Source: Phaeodactylibacter xiamenensis (GTDB lineage: Bacteria; Bacteroidota; Bacteroidia; Chitinophagales; Saprospiraceae). From it: a stretch of DNA of 64,000 nucleotides. The stretch spans positions 310,001-374,000 of the forward strand of contig NZ_JPOS01000018.1 of assembly GCF_000759025.1 (NCBI RefSeq), in the 5' to 3' direction. Shown here piece after piece: positions 26,795 through 35,840 of this stretch. Under the pieces are notes generated by a model. It was not told the DNA's origin. It ran no database searches and saw only the letters and a list, made by a program, of their open reading frames with translations. The position numbers and the translations under genes were made by a program. Positions within the stretch are counted from its first letter, which is position 1. Every line of letters begins with the position of its first letter.

Positions 26795-27997
26795 ATGCGC
26801 CATACCCGACAGCTCCGTGACAGCCTGCCACTTTTAGCGTTCGGATTACTGCTTACCTTTTTCTCCAGTTTTGGGCAGACCTTTCTGCTTTCCCTTTATG
26901 TGCCTGCTATTGAAGCTTTGCTGGGTATCAGTAATACCGTTTTTGGTAGCCTGTACGCGGTGGCAACGCTTTCGAGTGCATTTACCCTGCCCTGGCTGGG
27001 AGGGCGGTTTGACCATATGCCTATCCGTGCTTACACGCTCATGGTTTTAGCAGGGCTGGTGGCAGCGCTTTTGTTGCTTTCTTCAGCTCGTCACCTCGTG
27101 GTAGTAGTGATCGCCTTTTACGGGCTTCGTTTATTTGGGCAGGGGCTGATGAGCCATACAGCGGTTTCCGCTATGGCGCGTTACTTTGAGGCCAACCGGG
27201 GCAAAGCCATTGGTATTACCACACTAGGGCACCCCATCGGCGAGGCGACCTTGCCTTTGCTGGTGACCTTGCTCATAGGGGGCTTTGGCTGGCGCTCAAC
27301 CCTGCAATTCTCCGCTTTGAGTATTGTTGTGGTGGTGTTGCCTGCCACTCTGCTGTTGCTTAGCGGAGCCCGGTCCACGTTGAAAAAATTTGAAGCCACC
27401 AGCGATACGGATGCTGCAGCTATGCCACACCAAAGCATTTGGCGGCTGATGGCTGAGCGCCGGTTCTGGATTATCACGCCTTTGGTATTCATGACCGGCT
27501 ACACGAATACGGCTTTGTTTTTCTTCCAGCTCAAGCTGGGAGAAGCGAGGGGGTGGACACCGGAATGGGTAGCCGGTTCTTTGTCAGCTTTTGCACTGGC
27601 CAGTGCTTTGGGGATGGCAGGGGCAGGCCCACTGGTAGACCGGCTTTCGGGGCGGCAGTTATTTCCGGGCTATATGATTCCCTATGTGGCCGGCCTGCTC
27701 GTGCTGGTTTTTTTTCATCAGCCTATTGCATATCCTGTAGCGCTCCTGCTCCTGGGATTGGCAAACGGCTCGGGGAGTACGGTTAAGAATGCCATGCTGG
27801 CAGAAATTTACGGCATTCAGGTTATCGGAAAAGTACGCAGTGTCTTTACCACAATCATGGTAATCAGTACGGCCCTCGGGCCCATCAGCTTTGGTGTACT
27901 TCTGGATGCCAATCTTTCTTTTACCTGGATATTCGCAGTGGTAGCTGTTATCATTGTGCTAACTATTGTGAATGGCTGGAGGCGGTTAACAAGCTGA
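26795..27997 (+). CDS. Major facilitator superfamily transporter
   Basis: This encodes 400 residues with about twelve hydrophobic membrane spans, typical of an MFS carrier. The loop between spans 2 and 3 carries GGRFDHMPIRAY, a degenerate form of the MFS signature GxxxDrxgrR, and the matching loop in the second half has GPLVDRLSGRQLFPGY. FYGLRLFGQGLMSHTAVSAMARYFEANRGKAIGI resembles transporters of the monocarboxylate/oxalate-formate type. The substrate is not clear. It has its own promoter and no coupled neighbour. Confidence 0.87.
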   Translation: MRHTRQLRDSLPLLAFGLLLTFFSSFGQTFLLSLYVPAIEALLGISNTVFGSLYAVATLSSAFTLPWLGGRFDHMPIRAYTLMVLAGLVAALLLLSSARHLVVVVIAFYGLRLFGQGLMSHTAVSAMARYFEANRGKAIGITTLGHPIGEATLPLLVTLLIGGFGWRSTLQFSALSIVVVVLPATLLLLSGARSTLKKFEATSDTDAAAMPHQSIWRLMAERRFWIITPLVFMTGYTNTALFFFQLKLGEARGWTPEWVAGSLSAFALASALGMAGAGPLVDRLSGRQLFPGYMIPYVAGLLVLVFFHQPIAYPVALLLLGLANGSGSTVKNAMLAEIYGIQVIGKVRSVFTTIMVISTALGPISFGVLLDANLSFTWIFAVVAVIIVLTIVNGWRRLTS

Positions 27998-28097
27998 TGT
28001 CGAATTTTTTAAAAATTACGGCCGCCAACCTTCAATCAAACAGCTAAGGCAGAGTCATTTCTATAGCCTGACTGCCCAACAATCCAACAAACCTGCA

Positions 28098-28105
28098 TAC
28101 ATTTG
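28098..28105 (+). promoter_or_regulatory. TACATTTG promoter -7 element of the thr operon
   Basis: TACATTTG fits TAnnTTTG and lies 88 bp before thrA. The leader contains a 15-codon ORF without Thr or Ile runs, so no classical threonine attenuator is evident. Confidence 0.5.
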
Positions 28106-28193
28106 CCAATACCAGGCTGCTGTCATATCGGGGTGAATTCCGATGGCACCAGGAAAACTTCATCATCTACAGATTTATGAACTGAGTTAACCC

Positions 28194-30650
28194 ATGAAAG
28201 TATTAAAATTTGGCGGCTCTTCTGTCGCTAAGCCTGAGCGCATACGAGGTATTGTGGACATCCTGAAAGGATACTACACCAAGGGTGAAAAATTTACAGT
28301 GGTCTTCTCTGCTTTTGGTGGAGTTACGGATGCACTCATCGAAATGAGCGCCCTGGCCGCAAGCGGAGATGAAGCCTACGAGGCTGCATTCGATGCTTTT
28401 CGGCAAAGGCATATAGATGCTGTGGAAGAACTGCTCAAGGATGAGTTCAGGGCGGTTGTGTTACCGGAGCTGGAGCGTAGCCACGAAGTACTCAAAAATT
28501 TGCTTTATGGTGTTTTTCTGGTCCGGGAGGCGTCTTTACGCACGATGGATTATGTACTTAGCTTTGGAGAACGCAACTCGGCTTTCATCATCGCAAATGT
28601 TCTGCGTCAAAGTGGGATTAGTGCAAGCTATCTGGATGCGCGCCGGGTCATTAAGACGGATAAAGCTTTCGGCTCGGCACGGGTGGATTTCAAACTGACC
28701 TATCAGAAAATCCGCGAGCACTATGCGCAGCACCCGGATGTGCAGGTAGTCACTGGGTTTGTGGCTTCTGCCAAAGGGGGGCTGACGACTACGTTGGGAC
28801 GTGGCGGGTCAGACTACACCGCAGCCCTGATTGCCGCCGGGCTTGATGCGAGCGTGATTGAAATCTGGACAGATGTCGATGGCGTACTCACGGCTGACCC
28901 CCGAAAGGTGAAACGGGCTTTTACCATCCCGAGCATGACCTACGCAGAAGCGATGGAGATGTCCCACTTCGGCGCCAAGGTCATTTATCCGCCTACCCTG
29001 CAGCCGGCGTTGCTCAAGAAGATACCACTTTACATTAAAAATACTTTTAATCCGTCTTTTGAGGGTACGCTGATTTCCGATCATGCAGATCCCGACGGGC
29101 ACGCCGTAAAAGGGATTTCCTCTATCAGCCACGTAGCGCTGCTGACCTTGTCGGGTAGTGGGCTATTTGGAGTACCGGGCATTGCGGGCCGCCTGTTTTC
29201 TTCTTTGGCGGCAGCGGGCATCAACATCATCCTCATTACACAAGGCTCTTCGGAGCATTCCATAAGCTTTGCTGTTCAGCCAGCTGTGGCCAATAAAGCC
29301 CGCAAGCGTGTAGAGGAGGAGTTTGAGTATGAAATGAGTATGAAAGTCATCTCACCTGTCAAGATAGAGGCGGACCTTTCGGTGGTCGCTATCATCGGTG
29401 AGAATATGCGTTATCAGCCGGGTATCTCAGGACGGCTTTTCCAAGCTCTTGGCCACAATGGTATTAATGCAGTCGCCATCGCCCAGGGATCTTCTGAGCT
29501 GAATGTATCGGTGGTGATCAACCGGACAGATGAGGCTAAAGCATTGAACGCCCTGCACGAGTCTTTCTTCCTTTCTGACACCAAAGAACTGCATTTATTT
29601 ATGATCGGTGTCGGGCTCATCGGTAGTACGCTCATTGAACAGATTAAGAATCAGGGGGCTTACCTTAAAGAGAAGCGGGGCCTGGAAGTCCGCATCGTGG
29701 GTATGGCTAACAGCCGGCAAATGCTTTTCCAGGAAGAGGGCATTGATCTGGACAACTGGAAGGCTGCCCTGCAGGAGAAAGGTATGGATATGGACCCTGC
29801 CATCTTCATCGGTAAGATGAAAGAGTTGAATTTGTCGAATACCATTTTTATCGATAATACAGCAAGTGCAAAAGTAGCCGGCTTTTATGAGGACATTCTC
29901 AACTCGAGTATCAGCATTTCAACGCCTAATAAGATTGCCGTCTCTTCCGGCTTCGCACAGTATCAGCGCCTGAAAGCGATTGCTGCCCGACGGGGCGTAC
30001 AGTTTATGTACGAAACCAATGTGGGTGCAGGCTTGCCGGTTATCTCGACCTTAAACGACCTCATTATCAGCGGTGATCAGATTTTGAAGATTGAAGGGGT
30101 CGTCTCGGGCTCCTTATCTTTCATTTTCAATAACTTTAAAGCAGGTACAAGCTTCAGCGAAATCGTAAAGCAAGCTCAGGAGCTTGGCTACACCGAGCCG
30201 GACCCACGAGTCGACCTCAACGGTTTGGATGTACAGCGCAAGCTAATCATCCTGGCCCGGGAAACAGGTTTGCCTTTAGAAGCAGAGGATGTTGAGATTG
30301 AGAATATCCTGCCCACGGCTTGCCGGGAAGCGGATACAGTGGAAACCTTCTTTGGTGCTTTGGCTAATTCGGATCCGCATTTTGAGCAGTTGAGGGCGGA
30401 GGCGGAAGCGGAGGGCAAAGCCCTGCGGATGATTGCGAAGCTGGAAGGGGCTAAAGCCACTATTGGGCTGGAAGCGGTTGACTCCGATCATCCATTCTAC
30501 AACCTGAGCGGCAGTGACAACATGATTGTATTTACCACCGAGCGCTACAAAGACCGCCCACTCGTGGTACGAGGCCCTGGTGCCGGAGCGGCAGTAACAG
30601 CTGCCGGGGTTTTTGCTGAAATCATCACTATTGGAAACTACCTCAGTTAA
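28194..30650 (+). CDS. thrA: Bifunctional aspartokinase / homoserine dehydrogenase
   Basis: This encodes 818 residues. It carries out the first and third steps from aspartate to threonine and methionine. The aspartokinase domain (1-300) shows KFGGSSVAKPERI, FGERNSAF and GRGGSDYTAALIA; two ACT regulatory repeats follow (about 310-450, each with a GI(A/S)GRLF motif); the homoserine dehydrogenase part (about 460-818) starts with the NAD(P) motif FMIGVGLIGSTL and includes the family segment KIEGVVSGSLSFIFN. The length matches ThrA. The ACT domains imply feedback control by threonine, known from the family. It overlaps thrB by one base. Confidence 0.96.
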   Translation: MKVLKFGGSSVAKPERIRGIVDILKGYYTKGEKFTVVFSAFGGVTDALIEMSALAASGDEAYEAAFDAFRQRHIDAVEELLKDEFRAVVLPELERSHEVLKNLLYGVFLVREASLRTMDYVLSFGERNSAFIIANVLRQSGISASYLDARRVIKTDKAFGSARVDFKLTYQKIREHYAQHPDVQVVTGFVASAKGGLTTTLGRGGSDYTAALIAAGLDASVIEIWTDVDGVLTADPRKVKRAFTIPSMTYAEAMEMSHFGAKVIYPPTLQPALLKKIPLYIKNTFNPSFEGTLISDHADPDGHAVKGISSISHVALLTLSGSGLFGVPGIAGRLFSSLAAAGINIILITQGSSEHSISFAVQPAVANKARKRVEEEFEYEMSMKVISPVKIEADLSVVAIIGENMRYQPGISGRLFQALGHNGINAVAIAQGSSELNVSVVINRTDEAKALNALHESFFLSDTKELHLFMIGVGLIGSTLIEQIKNQGAYLKEKRGLEVRIVGMANSRQMLFQEEGIDLDNWKAALQEKGMDMDPAIFIGKMKELNLSNTIFIDNTASAKVAGFYEDILNSSISISTPNKIAVSSGFAQYQRLKAIAARRGVQFMYETNVGAGLPVISTLNDLIISGDQILKIEGVVSGSLSFIFNNFKAGTSFSEIVKQAQELGYTEPDPRVDLNGLDVQRKLIILARETGLPLEAEDVEIENILPTACREADTVETFFGALANSDPHFEQLRAEAEAEGKALRMIAKLEGAKATIGLEAVDSDHPFYNLSGSDNMIVFTTERYKDRPLVVRGPGAGAAVTAAGVFAEIITIGNYLS

Positions 30651-31585
30651 TGAATAAGGAAGTACGCGTTTTTGCACCGGCTACTGTAGCGAATGTAGCG
30701 GTGGGGTTTGATATTCTTGGGTTTGCTATTGATGGCCCGGGGGATGAGGTAGTGGCTCGGCTGGCTGAAGGCTCCGGTGTTCGGATTACCAGTATTTCCG
30801 GTGACGGTGGCAAGTTGCCTTTAAAGGCAGAAAAGAATACGGCAGGTTTTGCCGCCATTCGTTTGCTGGAGCAGTTGGGCAAGTCCGGGCTCGGCGTAGA
30901 ACTGGAGATTCACAAAAAAATGCCTTTCGGTAGCGGACTGGGGTCAAGTGCCGCAAGTGCCGCAGCCGGGGTAATGGCGATTAACGCCCTGCTGGATATG
31001 CCTGTGCCCAAGATGGAATCTCTGCACTGTGCTGTCCTAGGGGAGCAAATTGCAGATGGAGCTTACCATGCGGATAATGTAGCCCCCTCTTTGCTGGGCG
31101 GCATTATTTTTATACGGGCCAATGAGGGCTTAGACGTCCACAGCCTGCCTATTCCGGACGAACTGCATGCCGCTGTGGTCTATCCCCACGTAAGTATTCT
31201 TACCAAAGATGCCCGTGATGTACTCAGTCCCACCACTACCCTGCCCCAGTGCATTCAACAAACCGGTAACCTGGGCGGACTGGTTGTTGGCCTATACGAA
31301 TCAGACTATGAATTAATCGGGCGGTCCTTGCAGGACGTGATCATTGAGCCGCAGCGCGCTCAGCTCATTCCCGGTTTCAGCACCGTCAAGTCCGCTGCTT
31401 TGGAAGCTGGTGCGCTGGGATGCAGCATATCCGGAGCCGGCCCATCTGTATTTGCCTTATGCAAAGGGCGTGAGGTAGCTCAGACAGCCGGGGCTGCCAT
31501 GCAGCAAGCCTTTTTGACTCAGGACATTCCCTGTGATTTATTCGTCTCCCCTATCAATAAGGAAGGCGCCAAAATACTAGCTTAG
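30650..31585 (+). CDS. thrB: Homoserine kinase
   Basis: This encodes 311 residues of the GHMP kinase superfamily. It phosphorylates homoserine with ATP. N-terminal VFAPATVANVAVGFDILGFAI is typical of ThrB, the ATP-binding loop is PFGSGLGSSAASAA (about 89-102), and the C-terminal GHMP motif is SISGAGPSVFALC (about 262-274). The start overlaps the thrA stop (TAATG) and the stop is 2 bp before thrC, a compact operon. Confidence 0.96.
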   Translation: MNKEVRVFAPATVANVAVGFDILGFAIDGPGDEVVARLAEGSGVRITSISGDGGKLPLKAEKNTAGFAAIRLLEQLGKSGLGVELEIHKKMPFGSGLGSSAASAAAGVMAINALLDMPVPKMESLHCAVLGEQIADGAYHADNVAPSLLGGIIFIRANEGLDVHSLPIPDELHAAVVYPHVSILTKDARDVLSPTTTLPQCIQQTGNLGGLVVGLYESDYELIGRSLQDVIIEPQRAQLIPGFSTVKSAALEAGALGCSISGAGPSVFALCKGREVAQTAGAAMQQAFLTQDIPCDLFVSPINKEGAKILA

Positions 31586-31587
31586 CG

Positions 31588-32904
31588 ATGAGACTATACA
31601 GCACAAAAAACAGAAGCGAATTTACCAGCCTCCGGGAAGCCGTACTGCGCGGGCTGCCCCCTGATAATGGGTTATACATGCCTGAGTCTATCCCCGCTCT
31701 GCCCGAGCCTTTCATCCGCAACCTGAAGGATTATTCTTTTCAGGATATCGCCTTCACCATAACGAAGACCCTTTTTCAGGGCGCTATTCCGGATGAAGAT
31801 CTGCGGAAAATTACGGATGATGCGGTGAATTTTGAAGCGCCGGTCGTATCTCTGAATGAGCATCAGCATATACTGGAATTATTCCATGGGCCCTCACTAG
31901 CCTTCAAAGACTTTGGTGCCCGTTTCATGGCGCAGCTCATGAGTTATTTCAATCAGGGAGAATCCCGGGAATTGGTCATACTGGTGGCTACTTCCGGCGA
32001 TACCGGCGGTGCAGTAGCAGCTGGTTTTTATCAAACTCCCGGTACGCGGGTAGTCATTCTCTACCCTAAGGGCAAAGTTTCTGACCTGCAGGAAAAGCAG
32101 CTCACAACCCTCGGGCACAATATTAGTGCCCTTGAAGTGGAAGGCACTTTCGACGATTGCCAGGCGATTGTGAAGCAGGCTTTTTTGGATGAAGAGCTCA
32201 CGAGCCGTATCCGCCTGACCTCCGCCAATTCCATCAATATTTCCCGTCTGGTACCACAGTCTTTCTACTATTTCGAAGCTTTTAAGCAATTAGAAAATCA
32301 GGAAAACGTCGTTTTTTGCGTACCCAGTGGCAACTTTGGCAACCTCACCGCCGGTCTTTTGGCACAACGCATGGGGCTGCCCGTGCAGCACTTTATCGCT
32401 GCGACGAATATCAATGATGTCGTACCAGAATACCTGGAGTCCGGCGCGTATACACCCCGCCCTTCTCAGCGCACCCTGAGCAACGCAATGGATGTAGGCA
32501 ACCCTTCCAACTTTGCGCGTATGCAGGACCTTTACCATGATCTGGAGGAACGTTCCACGTGGAACAATATGAAAGCTTCTATCAGTGGTTACGCGTACAC
32601 AGATGAAGCTACCCGTAAAGCGGTTAAGGAAGTGTATGACCGTTATGGTTACGTGATTGACCCTCACGGGGCTGTGGGGTATCTGGCACTTCAGGAGTAT
32701 CAGGAAAAGAACCCAGGAGCGAACGGTGTCATCCTGGAGACGGCTCACCCGGCTAAATTCCTGCCTGATGTTGAAGCTATTTTGGAGCAAACGATAACCG
32801 TGCCGGAACGTTTGGCTGTGCTGAGCGATAAAGAAAAAGTAGCCGACCTAATGCCGCCTGAGTACGGTCCGGTGAAGAAGTGGCTCCTGGAGCACTTGGG
32901 GTGA
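31588..32904 (+). CDS. thrC: Threonine synthase
   Basis: This encodes 438 residues. The PLP enzyme converts phosphohomoserine to threonine, the last step of the pathway encoded by thrA-thrB-thrC. Family landmarks are MRLYSTKNRSEFTSLREAVLRG, the PLP Lys in GPSLAFKDFGARF (about residue 108), the phosphate loop ATSGDTGGAVA and SNAMDVGNPSNFARM. The length is normal for the long-form bacterial enzyme. A parS-type palindrome lies inside the coding region at 32551-32566, in codons that encode ERSTWNN, and a second lies 61 bp after the stop. Confidence 0.96.
   Translation: MRLYSTKNRSEFTSLREAVLRGLPPDNGLYMPESIPALPEPFIRNLKDYSFQDIAFTITKTLFQGAIPDEDLRKITDDAVNFEAPVVSLNEHQHILELFHGPSLAFKDFGARFMAQLMSYFNQGESRELVILVATSGDTGGAVAAGFYQTPGTRVVILYPKGKVSDLQEKQLTTLGHNISALEVEGTFDDCQAIVKQAFLDEELTSRIRLTSANSINISRLVPQSFYYFEAFKQLENQENVVFCVPSGNFGNLTAGLLAQRMGLPVQHFIAATNINDVVPEYLESGAYTPRPSQRTLSNAMDVGNPSNFARMQDLYHDLEERSTWNNMKASISGYAYTDEATRKAVKEVYDRYGYVIDPHGAVGYLALQEYQEKNPGANGVILETAHPAKFLPDVEAILEQTITVPERLAVLSDKEKVADLMPPEYGPVKKWLLEHLG
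32551..32566. promoter_or_regulatory. parS centromere site 1 (inside thrC)
   Basis: CGTTCCACGTGGAACA contains the 14-bp perfect palindrome GTTCCACGTGGAAC at 32552-32565, the core of the conserved bacterial ParB-binding site parS. It differs from site 2 only in the first base. Confidence 0.8.
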
Positions 32905-32964
32905 CACGTCAATTGCAACATATATTAAATGCCGTTCGATGAATGTACTATCGAATGGCATTTT

Positions 32965-32980
32965 TGTTCCACGTGGAACA
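32965..32980. promoter_or_regulatory. parS centromere site 2 (intergenic)
   Basis: TGTTCCACGTGGAACA is a perfect 16-bp palindrome of the parS type known from Pseudomonas and very close to the B. subtilis TGTTTCACGTGAAACA. It lies 414 bp from site 1, between thrC and the M1 peptidase promoter. parS sites cluster near oriC in bacteria. Confidence 0.88.
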
Positions 32981-33037
32981 TTTAGCGTTTGTACAACTAA
33001 GCTTTCCTTTAGGCTGTTAGAAAACTATTGCAAACCC

Positions 33038-33045
33038 TACCTTTG
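33038..33045 (+). promoter_or_regulatory. TACCTTTG promoter -7 element
   Basis: TACCTTTG fits TAnnTTTG and lies 40 bp before the ATG at 33086; the parS site 2 is about 58 bp upstream of it. Confidence 0.6.
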
Positions 33046-33085
33046 CATGCATACGATAATATTAAATTCAAACTACAGACTTAGT

Positions 33086-35428
33086 ATGAAGCAGCTATTG
33101 TTACTGCCGCTCCTGTCTTGCCTTGTATTAGGGGCATGGGCGCAGCAAGAAAATACCAACACCAATAAGTTTAGGCAGCTCTACACTGAATTGCCGACAC
33201 CTAACGTGTACCGGAATGCAGCAGGCGCGCCCGGGCATGAATACTGGCAGCAAAAAGCAGACTATGTCATTGACATAGAACTTGATGATGAGCAGCAGCG
33301 GATATACGGTGAGGAAACAGTTACCTATACTAATAATTCTCCGGACCCACTGGAGTATATCTGGGTGCAGCTCGATCAGAATATGCGTGCCAAAGACTCG
33401 GATACTTACAAAATTCAGCAGAGTGAGATGGATGACCGGATGTCCTCCGGGCAACTGAAGCGCCTGACGCCTACCTTTGATGGTGGCTTTAAGCTGGACT
33501 ATGTACGGGATGCCAGTAATAAGCCATTACCGCATATCGTCAATAAAACAATGATGCGCATCGACCCCCCCGCTCCTATTCAGCCGGGCGAACAGTTCGT
33601 ATTCAAGGTGAAGTGGTGGTACAATATTAATGACCGTATGGAAATTGGAGGGCGTTCCGGGTATGAATACTTTGAAGAGGATGACAATTACCTGTACACC
33701 ATCGCTCAGTTTTTCCCGCGTATGGCCGTCTACAACGACGTAGAGGGCTGGCAGAATAAACAGTTTTTGGGCCGTGGCGAGTTTACCCTGCCCTTTGGCG
33801 ACTACAAAGTGAATATCACGGTGCCGGCTGATCATCTGGTAGCTTCTACAGGCACCTTACAAAATGCCAATGATGTCCTTCCCCGTGATAAGCGCAAAAA
33901 GCTGGAAGAGGCGCGTGCGGAAAGAGAAACACCGGTCATTATCTACTCGGAGGAGGAAGCCCGCGAAAACGAAAAAACGAAGTCTGATAAGAAGAAGACC
34001 TGGACTTTTGCTGCCGAGAATGTCCGTGACTTTGCCTTTGCTTCCTCCCGGAAGTTCATCTGGGATGCTATGGGCGTAGAGCAAAGCGATGGCAGTGTAG
34101 TCATGGCGATGTCGATGTACCCTAAAGAAGGCAACCCGCTTTGGGAACGCTATTCGACCAAAGCAGTTGCGCATACCCTGAAGTGGTACTCGCACTATAC
34201 TTTTGATTACCCCTATCCGGTGGCCTGGTCTATTCATGCGAAGTCTATTGGCATGGAATATCCCATGATCTGCTTCAACTTCGGCCGCCCCGAGAGCGAT
34301 GGGACCTACAGCGAGCGTGTGAAGTATGGCATGATTGGTGTGATTATCCATGAGGTAGGGCACAATTATTTCCCGATGATCGTCAACTCTGACGAGCGGC
34401 AGTGGACCTGGATGGACGAAGGGCTGAACTCCTTCCTGCAGTACCTTGCCGAGCAGCAATGGGAACGTGACTACCCTAGCCGCCGTGGGCCTGCCTACAA
34501 AATCGTTGATTATATGAAGGGGGACAAGTCGAAGATCTCACCAATCATGACCAACTCGGAGTCCATTTATCAGTTCGGAAACAATGCCTATGGCAAGCCG
34601 GCTACTGCTTTGAATATCCTGCGGGAGACCATCATGGGGCGCGAGCTCTTCGACTATGCCTTTAAGGTATATGCCAATCGCTGGATGTTTAAGCACCCCT
34701 CTCCTGCTGATTTCTTCCGGACTATGGAGGATGCTTCTGCAGTTGATCTTGACTGGTTTTGGCGGGGCTGGTTCTTTACGACCGATCATGTGGATATTGC
34801 ATTGGATGATGTAAAGTACTACCGCATGGATACCAAAGACCCACTGGTGGAAAGTAAGATTTCTAAAGAGCAGCGTAGCGAGTCTCCACAGTACATCAGC
34901 AGCCTCCGGAATGCCCGCGATATTGAACAGACACAGGATGAGATCGACCCTGCTCTGAGGGATTTCTACACTGACTACGACCCGCTGGATTTCGATATCC
35001 TTGATAAAGAAGCCTACGATCGTTACCTCAATAGCCTGACTGCTGAGGAGCAGGAAATGCTAAAAGCCGGTCAGAATTTCTACCAAATGTCTTTCCGGAA
35101 CGCAGGTGGTTTGGTGATGCCAATTATCGTTCAGTTGCAATTTAAAGATGGCACCACTGAAGACCACTACATCCCCGCTGAGATTTGGAAAATGAATGAT
35201 GAGGTGGTGAAAAAAGTTTTCATTACGGACAAAGAGATTGCGCAGGTAGTGCTCGATCCCTACCTGGAAACTGCTGATGTTGATACCGGCAACAATTATT
35301 ATCCGCCGCGTACCCAGCTGAACCGCTTCGAAATGTTCAAGCGTCAGGGTACAAGCCGTTGGGGCGGTGGTGAAAATCCGATGCAGCGTGCCCGCCGGGC
35401 AAAGGAAAAAGAAGAAGGCACGAATTAA
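33086..35428 (+). CDS. M1-like metallopeptidase, secreted
   Basis: This encodes 780 residues with a signal peptide (MKQLLLLPLLSCLVLGAWAQ). The gluzincin zinc site is HEVGH at residues 422-426 with the downstream Glu in WMDEGLNSFLQ. In place of the GAMEN exopeptidase motif it has GMEYPMICF, as in the M1 subgroup related to leukotriene A4 hydrolase-like or TPR-linked peptidases, so its specificity probably differs from the aminopeptidase at 19494. The ATG at 33086 is chosen because it begins the signal peptide and follows a promoter; longer in-frame starts run back through the promoter and the parS site. It is not obviously part of an operon. Confidence 0.9.
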   Translation: MKQLLLLPLLSCLVLGAWAQQENTNTNKFRQLYTELPTPNVYRNAAGAPGHEYWQQKADYVIDIELDDEQQRIYGEETVTYTNNSPDPLEYIWVQLDQNMRAKDSDTYKIQQSEMDDRMSSGQLKRLTPTFDGGFKLDYVRDASNKPLPHIVNKTMMRIDPPAPIQPGEQFVFKVKWWYNINDRMEIGGRSGYEYFEEDDNYLYTIAQFFPRMAVYNDVEGWQNKQFLGRGEFTLPFGDYKVNITVPADHLVASTGTLQNANDVLPRDKRKKLEEARAERETPVIIYSEEEARENEKTKSDKKKTWTFAAENVRDFAFASSRKFIWDAMGVEQSDGSVVMAMSMYPKEGNPLWERYSTKAVAHTLKWYSHYTFDYPYPVAWSIHAKSIGMEYPMICFNFGRPESDGTYSERVKYGMIGVIIHEVGHNYFPMIVNSDERQWTWMDEGLNSFLQYLAEQQWERDYPSRRGPAYKIVDYMKGDKSKISPIMTNSESIYQFGNNAYGKPATALNILRETIMGRELFDYAFKVYANRWMFKHPSPADFFRTMEDASAVDLDWFWRGWFFTTDHVDIALDDVKYYRMDTKDPLVESKISKEQRSESPQYISSLRNARDIEQTQDEIDPALRDFYTDYDPLDFDILDKEAYDRYLNSLTAEEQEMLKAGQNFYQMSFRNAGGLVMPIIVQLQFKDGTTEDHYIPAEIWKMNDEVVKKVFITDKEIAQVVLDPYLETADVDTGNNYYPPRTQLNRFEMFKRQGTSRWGGGENPMQRARRAKEKEEGTN

Positions 35429-35457
35429 TCAACCTTTTCTATTGGTTTTTCTCCTTG

Positions 35458-35499
35458 AATGGGAGGCGGGCTGTTTTTTCAGCTTTCCTCCCATTTTTT
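35458..35499 (+). terminator. Terminator after the M1-like peptidase gene
   Basis: AATGGGAGG (35458-35466) pairs with CCTCCCATT (35487-35495), followed by a T-rich tail. It ends the peptidase transcript. Confidence 0.8.
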
Positions 35500-35760
35500 A
35501 TAGATAAATGTTAAAATTTGGGCTGAGAATGGATTCATAGATGTGAATTTTTGGGGATGGCGTTATGTATTATGTTTTTTATTAAAGTGGTTTGTTTTTA
35601 TTTTGATTGTTAGATGCTTATGTATTTTGTATTGAATGGTTTTTTGTTGTAATAGGCTGTTTTAGGTTTATTTAAAGCCCAAATAATTCGCATATTTTTA
35701 ATCAGCCTGTACAAGGGGCTTGTCTGCGCCAAAGAAAAAGGGCTTAAAAAAGCAAAAAAA
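35500..35760. other. AT-rich gene-free gap
   Basis: About 260 bp of strongly T-rich sequence between two convergent transcription units. No gene, promoter or RNA fold was recognised; it may simply be spacer. Confidence 0.5.
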
Positions 35761-35783
35761 AGGAGCCATCTCTGATGACTCCT
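35760..35783 (-). terminator. Terminator of the PepSY-like lipoprotein gene
   Basis: On the minus strand GGAGTCATC pairs with GATGGCTCC (one G-U pair) around an AGA loop, followed by a run of eight T. It lies 58 bp beyond the stop of the gene at 35841. Confidence 0.85.
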
Positions 35784-35840
35784 TCTGCAATTGAATACGG
35801 GGGAAAACTAAATCTTCGTTTTTATAGCATTTTGTGTCGC

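Noticed and set aside
28143-28190. 15-codon ORF in the thr operon leader as a threonine attenuator
   Set aside because: The peptide MAPGKLHHLQIYELS has no Thr or Ile runs and no terminator hairpin follows.
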